Source: Larix kaempferi (Eukaryota; Streptophyta; Pinopsida; Pinales; Pinaceae). From it: a DNA stretch of 64,000 nucleotides. The position numbers and the translations under genes were made by a program. The notes beneath the pieces were generated by a model. That model searched no databases, had not been told where the DNA came from, and worked only from the letters and a program-made list of their open reading frames with translations. Positions 21,785 through 31,965 of the stretch are shown here, in pieces. The stretch is taken from positions 2,108,001 to 2,172,000 of the forward strand of contig BSBM01001446.1 in NCBI GenBank assembly GCA_027924585.1, read 5' to 3'. Numbering within the stretch: position 1 is the first letter of the stretch; each line of letters starts with the position of its first letter.

Positions 21785-22361
21785 TGTTGAAATATTATAA
21801 CTTCGAAGAATATTTTATTGTTGTAATTTATTCGGAGATGTTTTTTTTCTCCATCAGGATGTCATTATTGTATTTGATTATGTAAATTCATTGAGGTAAA
21901 TCCTATCTTATAAGTCGGGGAAATAGATCCCCTTTGAGTCATTTGTAATGGGGTGTTTAAGTCACCTAGAGGAGTCGGCCTAGTCAGCATTAAGTTGAGT
22001 GGTTAAGTTGTTGGGGATGACCTAGTTAGGGAAAAAGTCAAGTGAAAGATAAACTATAAATAGAGGTGTTGTGTTCCTCATTTGAATACACACACTCACT
22101 TGTGGATTGCGCATTAGGAGAGAAAGAGATATCTGTGAAGGAGAAGGAGATCTTGTTTGGGGATTTCATCTTTGTACCTTTTGATCATCTATATTGAGGA
22201 CGTTTTGTTGGGTTTTCTACCCCATGAGGGTTTCCCAAGATAAATTGTGTCTTTTGTGTTTATGTTGTGCTTGTTATTCTTCTAGGGATCCTGTATATGA
22301 TATTGTTGTGAAATTTAATTGAATAATGATGTTATCTATCTTAGTATATTGAATCTTAACA
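21785..22361 (+). repeat. CopB 3' LTR
   Basis: 577 bp, TGTTGAAATATTATAAC to TTGAATCTTAACA, with TATAAATA at 22055-22062. Supported by the polypurine tract, by TG...CA ends and by block similarity to the CopA LTR. Confidence 0.75.
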
Positions 22362-23411
22362 TGTATAAGGATCCTTTCCCTTACTACCACATACCTCACC
22401 ATACCTGGTGGAATAATGTTTGCATGAATGCATTCATCATCACATACATACCAATTTATGATTATTAAATATGGTTCAAGGGATTCTTACCCAATCCCCT
22501 TTTGTATGTAATCATAAATAAACAATTACCTGCATGGCTCCCATTAGCATCTTTGATGTTACCTGATCGGTTGGTCTCCTACAAAGGATTACACCATCCT
22601 TCCACCAACCTCATGATCACAAATTTGTTGCACCAACCTTTCTTCATAAGGTTGTTGGTCACATGTAACAACATCATTAACATCTTTATCCACGCTTCTG
22701 TTGTCTTTGGTCCTACAACCAATACCAACACCAATAATTATTAACAACCACACTAATTATCTTAAGTGGCTCACTGCATATGTAAAAATTCACTAGATTT
22801 ACCAACATGCAACATCATATACATGCACAAACATCTTCCCCTACACCGTGCAATGCTTATTAATATGTCAACTAGTGCATATTCATTTCACCCATCTAAT
22901 CTCTTGCATTTTGAACATTCCTATGCCATAATTTTCTATATATAGAGCTCATAAAATATAAATACAATAGAAACGCAGGGGTTAGGGAATTATTCCTTTC
23001 CAATCCCTCATCATATCATGTAATTTCTCTTCCACATCATAGCTGATCCAATTTTGTGGCCTCTTTGTTACTTTCCAAGCATGCATTTCTTATGCTATAA
23101 ACATAAATAGTTTAAGTTGAGAAATATCCCTTTTTATCAACACTTCCCCGGAAGATCATTCTCCAATTTTAAGATGCAACCATCTTGTCAGCCCTATGTA
23201 GATTTCCTTGATCACCGCAATAGCTCACATTGGACTAGGTTCACATGCCTTGCTGCTCTCATTGCTTTTAGAAATTAAGGTCAACTCCAACTTGACATTT
23301 CTTGGACTTCCCTAAACTTATGGGCATTGGAATTGTTCAATATTGATGCTAGGTAAAGGGTTGGATGTCTATCTAGATCCGAATCGGCCTTTCTGTGCTG
23401 ATTAGATAGTC
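22362..23411. other. Non-coding spacer
   Basis: AT-rich DNA without a supported gene. The frame 22502-22744 has no recognisable domain. Possibly more GypM interior, bounded on the right by the GypC LTR start. Confidence 0.35.
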
Positions 23412-24708
23412 TGTAATACCCCAATTTTGGACTTTGAACCCCTATTATATTTTGCTAAGTATTATTTAAGTTTGCTTAGTTGATATTAGAAATATGAAAA
23501 GTTGATTTCTAATGACCATGTGGACTAGCACATTAATGAGATGGGATTCATAGTCCCCTATAGGTTGGAGGGAAAAAAAACCAATTAATAGTAATGCGAA
23601 ATTATTATTAGAGAATATGGCAAACCCTAAAGAAAATATTTGAGAGAATAATGAATTAAAAGAATTAACTAAATGAGATTTTTTCACACCTAAGAATATA
23701 AAAAGTGAAACTCATGGAAACACTTGAGGGATTCACATTCTCATGACAATCAACACCCAAGAGAAATGGGAACTGGGAAGAACACAAATGACCAGAGATG
23801 TATGAGGACAGATTTGGGAGAACCAAACTGGTCTAGATTAAGAGGAATCATACAGTTGGGTATTGGCTTGGCCACTTGATTGTGTGCAGGTAGGAGAACT
23901 ACCCCAAGCTTGCAGGAGTATTGCATTTTACTCTGAATAGGATGTGATTTTGATGATTCTCTTAATGGCTGAGGATTAAAAGGACCTACAACATCCTAGA
24001 GCTCAGGAGTACTGAGTTGGATGTTGGGTTTCCTATTGCCACATAAATTTACTAAATAACTTGGGGAACAAGTTAAGGGTAAATAAAATATAATCTTGAA
24101 CTAGAGGAGACTGTGAACTCAGATCAGGGGTGACCTGAAAGCAAGGCAAACTTGCTAGTCAAAGGCTAAGAGGTTTGTGTTAGGTTCACTGGTCTTCATA
24201 TTTTCAGATAAGTATATATGCATATGTGCTTCCTTTATCTGATATGTTTTATGGAACAATTGCTAGGGTTATTGTTGTATAAATATGATCTACTATAGAA
24301 TGGATTGTTTATCAGATTTGAATATGACTATGTGATTTTACTGAACTTGGTTTATAGATCATTGATAGACCTTCAGGTCTCTGTTTTATTATGCAGTTTC
24401 ATGACCTATTGGAGATATTTCAGTTTCATAAGTCTAGGTTTGATTTATGCATTATTTATACAGTAAGTAGTTATACATGTAAAATAAAGGATTATATAGA
24501 AGCCTGTGATAGGCAAAGTGAATGATCAATTCTTGTATTTAACCCTAATGCCTTGCTGGTTATGGTTTATAGAACAGGGTTCTTGTGCCTAAAATTTATT
24601 ATTATTCAGCAGAGTATGTTCATATTCTAATGGCTGAAAGAAGCAGACATGTAAACCATGAGGTTAACAGATCTAGACTTTATTTTATTTAAGTTTTTAT
24701 TCTATCAT
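23412..24708 (+). mobile_element. GypC 5' LTR, left part
   Basis: Starts TGTAATACCCCAATTTTGG, the form typical of chromovirus-type gypsy LTRs. No LTR end or primer-binding site follows before GypA interrupts at 24709. I propose that this LTR continues at 34717-37962 and 48281-48510, where it ends GTGACA followed by a primer-binding site. The uninterrupted length would be about 4.7 kb. The start is seen; joining the three pieces is inference. Confidence 0.5.
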
Positions 24709-25416
24709 TGTTAAGACCCAAAAAGTGCTCACTAGCTCATTTACCACATTATATGGCTCATTTGTCCATTTTCCTACCATATTCCCATTAAAAATCCCAA
24801 AAAATCCCATTAAAAAGCCTCCAAAAGGCCTAAAATGCCTCCAAAAGGCCAAAAAACCCTCAAAATAGCCTAAAAAAGGCTAAAAAACCCCCTTTTCCTC
24901 CAAAAATAGCAAAAATCCCCTAAAAAGGGAATAAAAAATATAAAATAATGAGGAAAAGGAGGAAAAAACCCTATACAGCTGCATAAAACCATGGGTCAGC
25001 ACTCCACCACCAAAAAACTATAAATAGGTGATGGAGATCCCTTATTCCATATCCACAATCACAAGCACCCTTACTCTGCCAAAATCTCTCTCGAAACCCT
25101 AGTTCACCTTTGAACTATTTTCACCTTGAGAGCCACTTTTGGCCCATTCCCATCATTGGAGAAGGAGAAGGAGCATCTTGAAGCTTGGAGCATCCTCTTG
25201 GACACTGCAAAGGGCTTCATCAAACCTTCTCATTGAAGGTAATATCAATACAAAAAGCCATTCTTTCAATTTGATGTTTATGTTTCATGCATGTTTTAGA
25301 AGTAATTTAATTTTTGTTTTAGCTTAATTAGTTTAATATACTGAACTGCTACTAAGGAGACCATTCTCCTTAGTAGGTGCTCATTTGCACAAGCTAGGGG
25401 TAAAACCCTAGCTACA
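24709..25416 (+). repeat. GypA 5' LTR
   Basis: TGTTAAGACCCAAAAAGTGC to AAACCCTAGCTACA. TATAAATA at 25019-25026. A purine/pyrimidine-skewed stretch (24780-24960) is built from CCTCCAAAAGGCC and CCTAAAAA runs. The frame at 25139-25327 recurs identically in the other LTR and is not regarded as a gene. Confidence 0.92.
25019..25026 (+). promoter_or_regulatory. GypA LTR TATA box
   Basis: TATAAATA, repeated at 34314-34321 in the 3' LTR. GypB has TATAAAAA at the equivalent site (54637-54644), preceded by the same CCACCACCAAAAA context. Confidence 0.65.
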
Positions 25417-26880
25417 GTTTTGGCAACTCTCCTAGTTTTCGAATTTTTGGTTTCCGTTTTTTAAATTTTTTCACTTTCGGCTGTCCCTTTCGGCCGCCGC
25501 ATACCACGTTTTTTCCCTCTGCAGTCGCGTCCCGACCGCGCCTTTCAGGCCTTTACCTGCGACCCGACCGCGGCTCTCAGACTGTTTCCGATGCTCCGCC
25601 GGCGGATTCAAGTCTGTTACCTGCGATCCGAACGCGGCTAATCAGCCTGTTTGCCGCGATCTGACAGCGCCTGTCGGCCTTTTTGCCGCGACCTGACTGC
25701 GTCTTTTTCCCTATTTCCTGCGTCCCGACCGCCGCTGTTTCCCTCAAACCCACGGTCGGCCTGTTCTGATTTGCCACAGACCCGCGGTCTGATTTCTGCT
25801 CTTTTCCTGTTTTGAGCCCAACCCCTTTTGCTGCAATATTTTCTGCAACTGAACAGCCCTCTGTCCTACCTGCAGCCTTACTACCCTACAGCCCTTCTGC
25901 AACATAATTTCTGTTCCTTTTTCAGAATTCTTTTAAAAATTTCAAGTATTTTTAATTCAGAAAATTTTGCAAGTTAAACTTTCAATTTCAGTATTATTGA
26001 TAGATTGGAAGTTGCCCTCCCTTGTGGCACTTCTATTTTTGGGATCATCACCTCACGAGCACACACTCTGTCGCATAAATCAAGTGAGCCTTAAAAAGTA
26101 CCTAATTGAACCAACATTCTAACCCCACTTGTGGAACACAAAAGAATCATTGTAGTTAGGTAGGGTCGGGGGGATAGGCTTCCAATAACACCCCTCGGTC
26201 ACTTTCACTTGAGACATAGTTGTTGTCCAAATAGGGAACCAAAATCCCCTAGTACTTTTTGGCACGGTCACGACCAGTTTGTCAGAGGGCATCTCCCTTA
26301 GGAGGGTTGAAGTCGGGAGACTGGTTCCGGAGGCCTGAGTGGAATACCGCACTCCATTCAGTAACCGAAGGGCTACCTTTCACGGTTCGCGGGATATCCC
26401 TGTATAGGGGTATTGCGGTCAACGAACTAAACGGCAGATTCACCTTTCTGGACGTGTCATGAACGGGGTATCTTAGTTGCCATTCTTCTAGGATTGACTA
26501 CCCGGTGTCCCTCCCGGTAGGGGGATATCATAGCCACTTGGCTTTCCTACTCATATTGTCTGACTTGGATTTCATCACCTTGCAGAGGATATGTTTAGTT
26601 GAGTCAGAATACTTTTAGTTAGGTGTTTGCATGCTCCTTTACCTCCCTTTGGTCTAGTGAGTCCACCATTTTTTCTTTTTAGGAAACCTGCTGCTTGTTG
26701 GTATTCTGACCATCTTTGTTGTTACTCCACCTATTGTAGCACAGCTGCTGCAGTGGGTGTTTTGAGTTGGTTGTTGGCCTGAGTGCCTTGTTTTTTAGCT
26801 CTCCTTCTGCACACTCGGTTGCATTAGGCCTTTTTTGAGCTGTTTTTACTCACCTCAACCCACAGAGATTAGACACCATC
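25417..26880 (+). other. GypA untranslated leader
   Basis: Begins GTTTTGGCAACTCTCC, a weak candidate primer-binding site (GypB has GTTTTTGGTGACCATACTGG at the same place, loosely like the Asp-tRNA-type sites of Tat/Athila elements). Bases 25490-25790 are GC- and CpG-rich with repeated GCGACCCGACCGCGGC-like units. Bases 26110-26620 are strongly conserved with GypB 55985-56500 at the nucleotide level, far more than the variable DNA around them. Open frames on either strand are not preserved between the copies, so a structured RNA role (packaging, dimerisation or translation) is more likely than coding. Confidence 0.6.
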
Positions 26881-26888
26881 TGTCACCA

Positions 26889-28090
26889 TTGAGTCCCCGA
26901 GACATTCTCGGCGCCTCAGGGGCGAGCCCCCACAGCACGGTTCTCTTGACACCATTCGTCATAGATTCCGATCATCATCCGTTGATACCACCCATCACAG
27001 ATCTAGAGCCTTGTCACTTGACTCCACTCGTCAGCGACGTAGGTCTCCGTCACCAGATAGTGACGCACCTTACTTTACCTCTGATTCCGACAAAGAGTCC
27101 GAGAACCCTATTTATACTGCCCCTACTAGCCCCATGGCTTGTACGACTTCCACTCCGTTTGTCATAGGGACCATTGGTGGCACATCCACCACTACACCAG
27201 TTACTACACCTGTTTTGGGTATGCCCTCCATGGGGAACCCATCTACTGTACCCCTCACGGTACCTATTCCCACAGCGGGAATACCTATCCCCACTACGTC
27301 AGTGGCTCACACTACCTATGGTGGTGCTGGACCATCCTCCACTACCTCAGTTCCCCCACTTGGGGGCACCACCCCAAATCTTCTCCCTCCACTTGGGGGC
27401 ACTGGCCCCAACTTGGTCCAACCCACTACTGTGTCACATCCTTCTTCCAGTTTGCCATTCATGGCTAGCCTCAACCTACCTGACCTGGCCAGATTGACCA
27501 ACGATCCTATTCGACACGACCCTACATGGCCTCATATGCCTACCAAGCTCCCCTCGGACATCCCTAAGTTCGAGGGAAAGGCCGGTGAGGACCCACAAAA
27601 CCATATCATGTCTTTCCACTTATGGTGTTCCTCTAACTCCATTGTGGACGACTCTGTTCGCCTCCGTCTCCTACAGCGCACCTTCACTGGCTCTGCAGCC
27701 AAATGGTATATCGAGCAACCACATGGGACCCACGCCACCTTTGCTTCCCTAGCCTCGACCTTCCTGCAGTTCTTCCAGTTGCCTGTTCGCTATGACGCGG
27801 GCGTTGAGATCCTTCTATCTTGTAGACAAAACACGGCTACCCATATCACGGACCACATCCATGAGTGGCGTCGACGCCGTAGCTTATGCAAGATCAAACT
27901 TGACGACCGTATCTTCCTCGATTGGTTCCTCAAATCCCTTCTCCCTGTTATCGCTAAGGATGTAGCCTCAGAAAGACCCCAGTCTGAGGAAGAGGCCATC
28001 CTTAAGGCTCAACAGTTCGACCTCATTTACGCCCAATCGGGTTACCTTTATACCATTATACCTGATGCCCCTCGCGGCGAGTCCTCCTAG
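26889..28090 (+). CDS. gag: GypA Gag, N-terminal and capsid part
   Basis: Gag forms the particle that packages element RNA. The first ATG in frame is at 27134 (MACTTSTPF), but protein-like similarity with GypB extends upstream to about 26889 (shared SRRL.GEPP near the start, and DSD.P.FTS.S..ESENP just before the Met), with no ATG in that stretch. Residues after the Met are Thr/Pro/Gly-rich for about 100 positions. The capsid domain then starts near SLNLPDLARLTNDPIRHDP and runs through KFEGKAGEDPQNHIMSF, LRLLQRTFTGSAAKWYIEQP and ILKAQQFDLIYAQSGYLY, the retrotransposon-gag pattern. The frame ends at TAG 28088-28090, then stays open in the same frame to 31159. No frameshift relative to GypB is seen in the capsid. 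Confidence 0.85.
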
Positions 28091-31000
28091 CATGATGCGC
28101 CGGGGGCATCCCACGCTGCAGATGGTATCATTGGCCGTGTTTCTTCGCATCCCCAACCATTTTCTATAGCACGTACTACCCCTGGCCCCGACCTGTCGCG
28201 GGCTACGTCACAGTCTGGAGCAACCAACTCGTATGCTCCCATGACACCTCACCATTCCCATGGACCCTCATGTCCACCTCAGTGCTTCGGGTATGCGACT
28301 CCTGCTTATGCTCCTCCAGTCGCCCCTCAGCCTTACTACCATCAACAGGCTGCCTCAGCTCCTGCGCCTTCACAAGCCCCACCAGCTTATTCTCCGCCAC
28401 AGGCAGCCCCTGCGGCACATCCACAACCTGCTCCGCAGTCCTATCAGCAACCCCCTCAAGTTGCTGCACCTGCTCAGCCTCAACCTACATATCATCCTCC
28501 GCAGCCTGCTCCAGCACCTGCGCAACCTCAAAATCCACCTGCTTCCCAAGGGCAAGTTTACGCCCAACAGAACCCGCAGCAAAACCAGAATAACCAACAA
28601 AACCAGGGCCAACAGAACCGCGGAAAAGGCCGTAATCGGGGGAACAACCAACCTGCAGACCAAGCTGGTCAACCGGCTAATCCCCCTGACAACAACAATG
28701 CGGCCCCCGCTAATCAAAACCCTGATCGCCCGCCCAAGCAGGCTAAAAACCCCAATTTGCGAACGAACCACCCTTGTTCTATTTGCGGGGTCTATGGACA
28801 CTACACACATGCTTGCCCACACTTGGAGCGAGCTCGACAACTCTGGGTTGACGAGGCCCATCGCCAAGGGCATGCGGCTCCCCAAGCACCGCCCAACCCA
28901 CCCCAACCTCAACAACCCCCTTTGGTGCTGCAAAACCCGTTACCGACCCAAGGCGTGGTGAACACTCAGCCGTTGGCTCCCCATCAAGCCAATGCACCCC
29001 AACAACAACAGATCACTTACGCTGCTCCTGATCAACCCATGTTTGATTCAGGTACCCACCACTTGCTGATGATGTCCTCTGCTGACGTCAACCTACAGAC
29101 CCGTCGGAACCAATATGGCTCCACCTCTGAAGCCACTCCCACGGATAAACCTACTAACGCCCATCCCACAGATCAGGCGTTACATATACCTCCGCCGCCC
29201 ATAGACGGCGCTGCAAAAGCAGCTCATTTCCCACTTCGCCGAATCAACAATAACCCTAATGCGCGCGCTGCGTCAAACTACAACATCGTAGACGACCTAG
29301 CTCAATCTCCTGCAGCCATGTCTGCACTCGAGGTCTTGAAGAACTGCCCTTCCCAGCGCAAGACCTTACTCTCCGCCATTGGGGGCATTGACCCAAATGA
29401 TTCGAATATGATGGCATTTGATTTAGACCAGTCTGAACCACGCCTACCTTCCAGCTTAGCATTCCAAGTTACTGTTTCCGTTAGGAATCTTGTCATCCAT
29501 CGGTGCATCATCGATGAGGGTGCCTCCACATGCGTTATGTCTACATTCGTATGGCAGAAGCTAGGATCCCCTCCTCTCCAGCAGTCCACCACTGCGTTAC
29601 GCGCCTACGACGGTCGTTCGGCCCAGCCCCAAGGCCTCCTACCCAACGTACCTGTCCAGTTAGGTGGTAAAACCGTCCTTATTGACATAGAGGTAATCAA
29701 TGCTCAATTGGATTACAACCTTTTACTTGGCCGCAGCTACATGTATGCCATGCGGGCGGTTGCCTCTTCTGTCTTTCGTACCATGATGTTCCCCCATGAG
29801 GGACGTGTGGTTAAGATCGACCAGCTCACCTACTATGACCCCAGTGCTCCTGCGGCACCTGAAAATGTTCTCCCCATGGTTGAACAACCTGTTTCTCCTG
29901 CCACTACCTCGTTTATTTCCTCTTTGGGGCCTGGAGTCTACTCAGACGCGCCGATGACCTCCACCTTTCAATCCATTCCTCCGCCGTCATCTACGCCCGA
30001 AATGTCTGACTTATGTACCTTGTCCCATGACAACCTACCACCTAATACTCAACCACCCTTGTTGCCTAAACCACCATTGGTACCTAGCCACATTGGTGTT
30101 ACACCGATCCATACGATCCCCTTCCTAGTTCCTCCATCGGGAGTAGTAAGCGCCCCGGTCATGGCTACCCTTAGCCTCCCTGGGTTAACCTTGGGATTAC
30201 CTGTATGGTATCTTTTGCCTCCCGTTCGCCCGCCGACACCAGATGTCGTCCTCCAACCGGTGCAACCCATGGCTACTACCACTCAGCCACCTCCCGGTGT
30301 CTCTACCCCTTCGTCCTCCACGACGCCTCCTCCTCCTCCCCAACCCACTGGGGGCAGAGGTCCACAACCTTACACTGCTGTCCCACCTCCCAAGACAGTA
30401 AAAAACCCTCCAGTATTTCATGCTCCTCCCAAATGCTCGCTGTGCGATGAGTTAGGCCATGCCACTCACCAATGCCCACAGTTACCAGCATTACAGAAGC
30501 ACATGCAGATGCTCGACGATGACCCTAACATCCCAACTGTCAAACTCAACCCCACTCCCAAGCCTAAAGATAAGTCCCTACGTACCAACCACTCCTGCGC
30601 CATATGCGGTATTTACGGGCATTATTCACATCATTGTCCCGATCTCCCGGATTACAGAGCAGCTCTCTATGAGATGAACAATCTGGATCTTGAGACGGCA
30701 CCACCTACCATTGAGGAGATCTACCCCCCAGACTCTTCACCTTCTGGAGAGATTAATACCATCTATATGATTTCTTCTACCACTTCCCCCTCGTCAACCG
30801 ATTTGACGACGCAAACTTTCCGTACCGATGAGGAGATTCTTGAGGCCCTTACTGCCCCGGATTATCCTTGGGATGATATGCATCATCGTTCCTATTTCAT
30901 CCCAGAAGAATCCTCCTCTAGCATAGCTAACCAATTCACAGTTGAATCCAAAGACTTCCTCCCCACCAAGGTCGACTGGTTCAAGGACCCTATTCCTGCT

Positions 31001-31159
31001 CCTGACACCTTCGAGGAAGGTAACATGGCCAACATCTCACCCATCATCCAAGTTGATATCGCTGCCCCAGGACGTGCCCCTGAACTCATCACTTTAGGAG
31101 CATTCTGCAGTAAACAAGAGATTGAGGACTACATAAACCTTTTTCAGAGAATTCCGTGA
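28091..31159 (+). CDS. gag-pro: GypA Gag C-terminus, zinc knuckles and protease
   Basis: Open for over 1,000 codons after the TAG; the first ATG is at 28241 (972 residues from there). From that Met: residues 1-170 are Pro/Gln/Ala-rich; 179-192 are a CX2CX4HX4C zinc knuckle (CSICGVYGHYTHAC); about 405-510 are a retropepsin-like aspartic protease with IIDEGAS (Asp 425; the usual Thr/Ser is Glu) and LLLGRSYMYAM as the C-terminal motif. A Pro-rich linker follows, then two more zinc knuckles at 732-745 (CSLCDELGHATHQC) and 786-799 (CAICGIYGHYSHHC). An acidic segment leads to the very start of RT, where a frameshift ends the protein. The protease would process Gag. The extra knuckles after the protease are unusual and are also present in GypB. 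Confidence 0.85.
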   Translation, partial: HDAPGASHAADGIIGRVSSHPQPFSIARTTPGPDLSRATSQSGATNSYAPMTPHHSHGPSCPPQCFGYATPAYAPPVAPQPYYHQQAASAPAPSQAPPAYSPPQAAPAAHPQPAPQSYQQPPQVAAPAQPQPTYHPPQPAPAPAQPQNPPASQGQVYAQQNPQQNQNNQQNQGQQNRGKGRNRGNNQPADQAGQPANPPDNNNAAPANQNPDRPPKQAKNPNLRTNHPCSICGVYGHYTHACPHLERARQLWVDEAHRQGHAAPQAPPNPPQPQQPPLVLQNPLPTQGVVNTQPLAPHQANAPQQQQITYAAPDQPMFDSGTHHLLMMSSADVNLQTRRNQYGSTSEATPTDKPTNAHPTDQALHIPPPPIDGAAKAAHFPLRRINNNPNARAASNYNIVDDLAQSPAAMSALEVLKNCPSQRKTLLSAIGGIDPNDSNMMAFDLDQSEPRLPSSLAFQVTVSVRNLVIHRCIIDEGASTCVMSTFVWQKLGSPPLQQSTTALRAYDGRSAQPQGLLPNVPVQLGGKTVLIDIEVINAQLDYNLLLGRSYMYAMRAVASSVFRTMMFPHEGRVVKIDQLTYYDPSAPAAPENVLPMVEQPVSPATTSFISSLGPGVYSDAPMTSTFQSIPPPSSTPEMSDLCTLSHDNLPPNTQPPLLPKPPLVPSHIGVTPIHTIPFLVPPSGVVSAPVMATLSLPGLTLGLPVWYLLPPVRPPTPDVVLQPVQPMATTTQPPPGVSTPSSSTTPPPPPQPTGGRGPQPYTAVPPPKTVKNPPVFHAPPKCSLCDELGHATHQCPQLPALQKHMQMLDDDPNIPTVKLNPTPKPKDKSLRTNHSCAICGIYGHYSHHCPDLPDYRAALYEMNNLDLETAPPTIEEIYPPDSSPSGEINTIYMISSTTSPSSTDLTTQTFRTDEEILEALTAPDYPWDDMHHRSYFIPEESSSSIANQFTVESKDFLPTKVDWFKDPIPAPDTFEEGNMANISPIIQVDIAAPGRAPELITLGAFCSKQEIEDYINLFQRIP

Positions 31160-31240
31160 TGTCTTTGCCTGGTCCTCTACCGAAGTGCCTGGTCTTGACC
31201 CCGCCATCAAACAACACCACCTTGACACCTCTAAGTCAAG
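31160..31240 (+). pseudogene. GypA reverse-transcriptase stub
   Basis: After the frameshift, FRDVFAWSSTEVPGLDP and HHLDT match the usual beginning of the gypsy RT region and align with GypB 61060-61145. Similarity stops abruptly near 31232. Everything from there through integrase is missing, so this marks the deletion junction. Confidence 0.8.
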
Positions 31241-31519
31241 GAGCATAATAGATTCCCTCGACCCTGGGATAGGGGGCATGATCAATCACTTTGACCCTAC
31301 CCCATCACATTTATCTCAGCATGTCAATGAACCCATTGTTCAAACCCACACATTTGTGATCCACAATCACAAACCCCATGCACATAGCATGGGGGCAGAT
31401 CATTAACCCTGCTCACTTTTTCACACTTGTGATCTCAACCATTTTTTGAGGTCACATATCACTTGTAGATTTGATTTGATATGCATAGTTCTTTCCTTTG
31501 ACCACTTCGGAGTCCTTAT

Positions 31520-31965
31520 GACCTCCGTTTTTCGCACCATTTGCACCGCCGGATTCATATTTCCGCGCCCGTGATGATGCTTGAGATCATTTCTCGCTCT
31601 CACTAGGACCAATATCAACATTGTGTCCAGACACCACTAGTCGCCTCGGTTTGCGTGCCACATCGGCCGTTACCCATTTTTCACATCCTTTATATCGCCG
31701 GATTCATTTTTCCGAGCTGGTGATGATGCTTGAGATCATTTCTCGCTCTCACCTCCCGATCTTTCGAGTATTTTTCCGAAACGCCCTCGTCACCTCGGTA
31801 TGCGTGCCACATCGACCGTTACCCATTTTTTACACCCTTTATATCGCCAGATTCATTTTTCCGAGCTCGTGATGATGCTTGAGATCATTTCTCGCTCTCA
31901 CTTGGTATAATTTTAACATTGTGTCCCAAACACCTTGTTGCCTCGGTTTGCGCGCCACATCGGTC
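31520..31965. repeat. 149-bp tandem repeat, three copies
   Basis: GTGATGATGCTTGAGATCAT recurs at 31570, 31720 and 31869. Each copy carries CGCC(G/A)GATTCAT, TCATTTCTCGCTCTCAC and GCC(A)CATCGG/ACCG blocks. Confidence 0.85.

Larger units (their letters stand above)
17571..22361 (+). mobile_element. CopB: 5'-truncated relative of CopA
   Basis: Colinear with CopA from the leader (TTGTACTTTGTGAGATATGATC near 17580) through a degraded RT-RNase H and tandem repeats to a 577-bp 3' LTR. No 5' LTR or primer-binding site is present, so the left end was lost by deletion or truncation. The LTR shares blocks with the CopA LTR (for example GTCAGCATTA...GTGGTTAAGTTG and the TATAAATAGAG box) but is clearly diverged, so these are two subfamilies. 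No target duplication can be tested. Confidence 0.8.

Noticed and set aside
25139-25327. 62-codon frame identical in both GypA LTRs (also 34434-34622)
   Set aside because: Identity is explained by LTR duplication on insertion. The frame follows the TATA box within the transcribed LTR and shows no domain.
28260-28961. 233-codon plus-strand and 187-codon minus-strand frames over the GypA gag-pro gene
   Set aside because: Shadows of the Pro/Gln-rich coding sequence in other frames. The in-frame zinc knuckle and protease decide the true frame.
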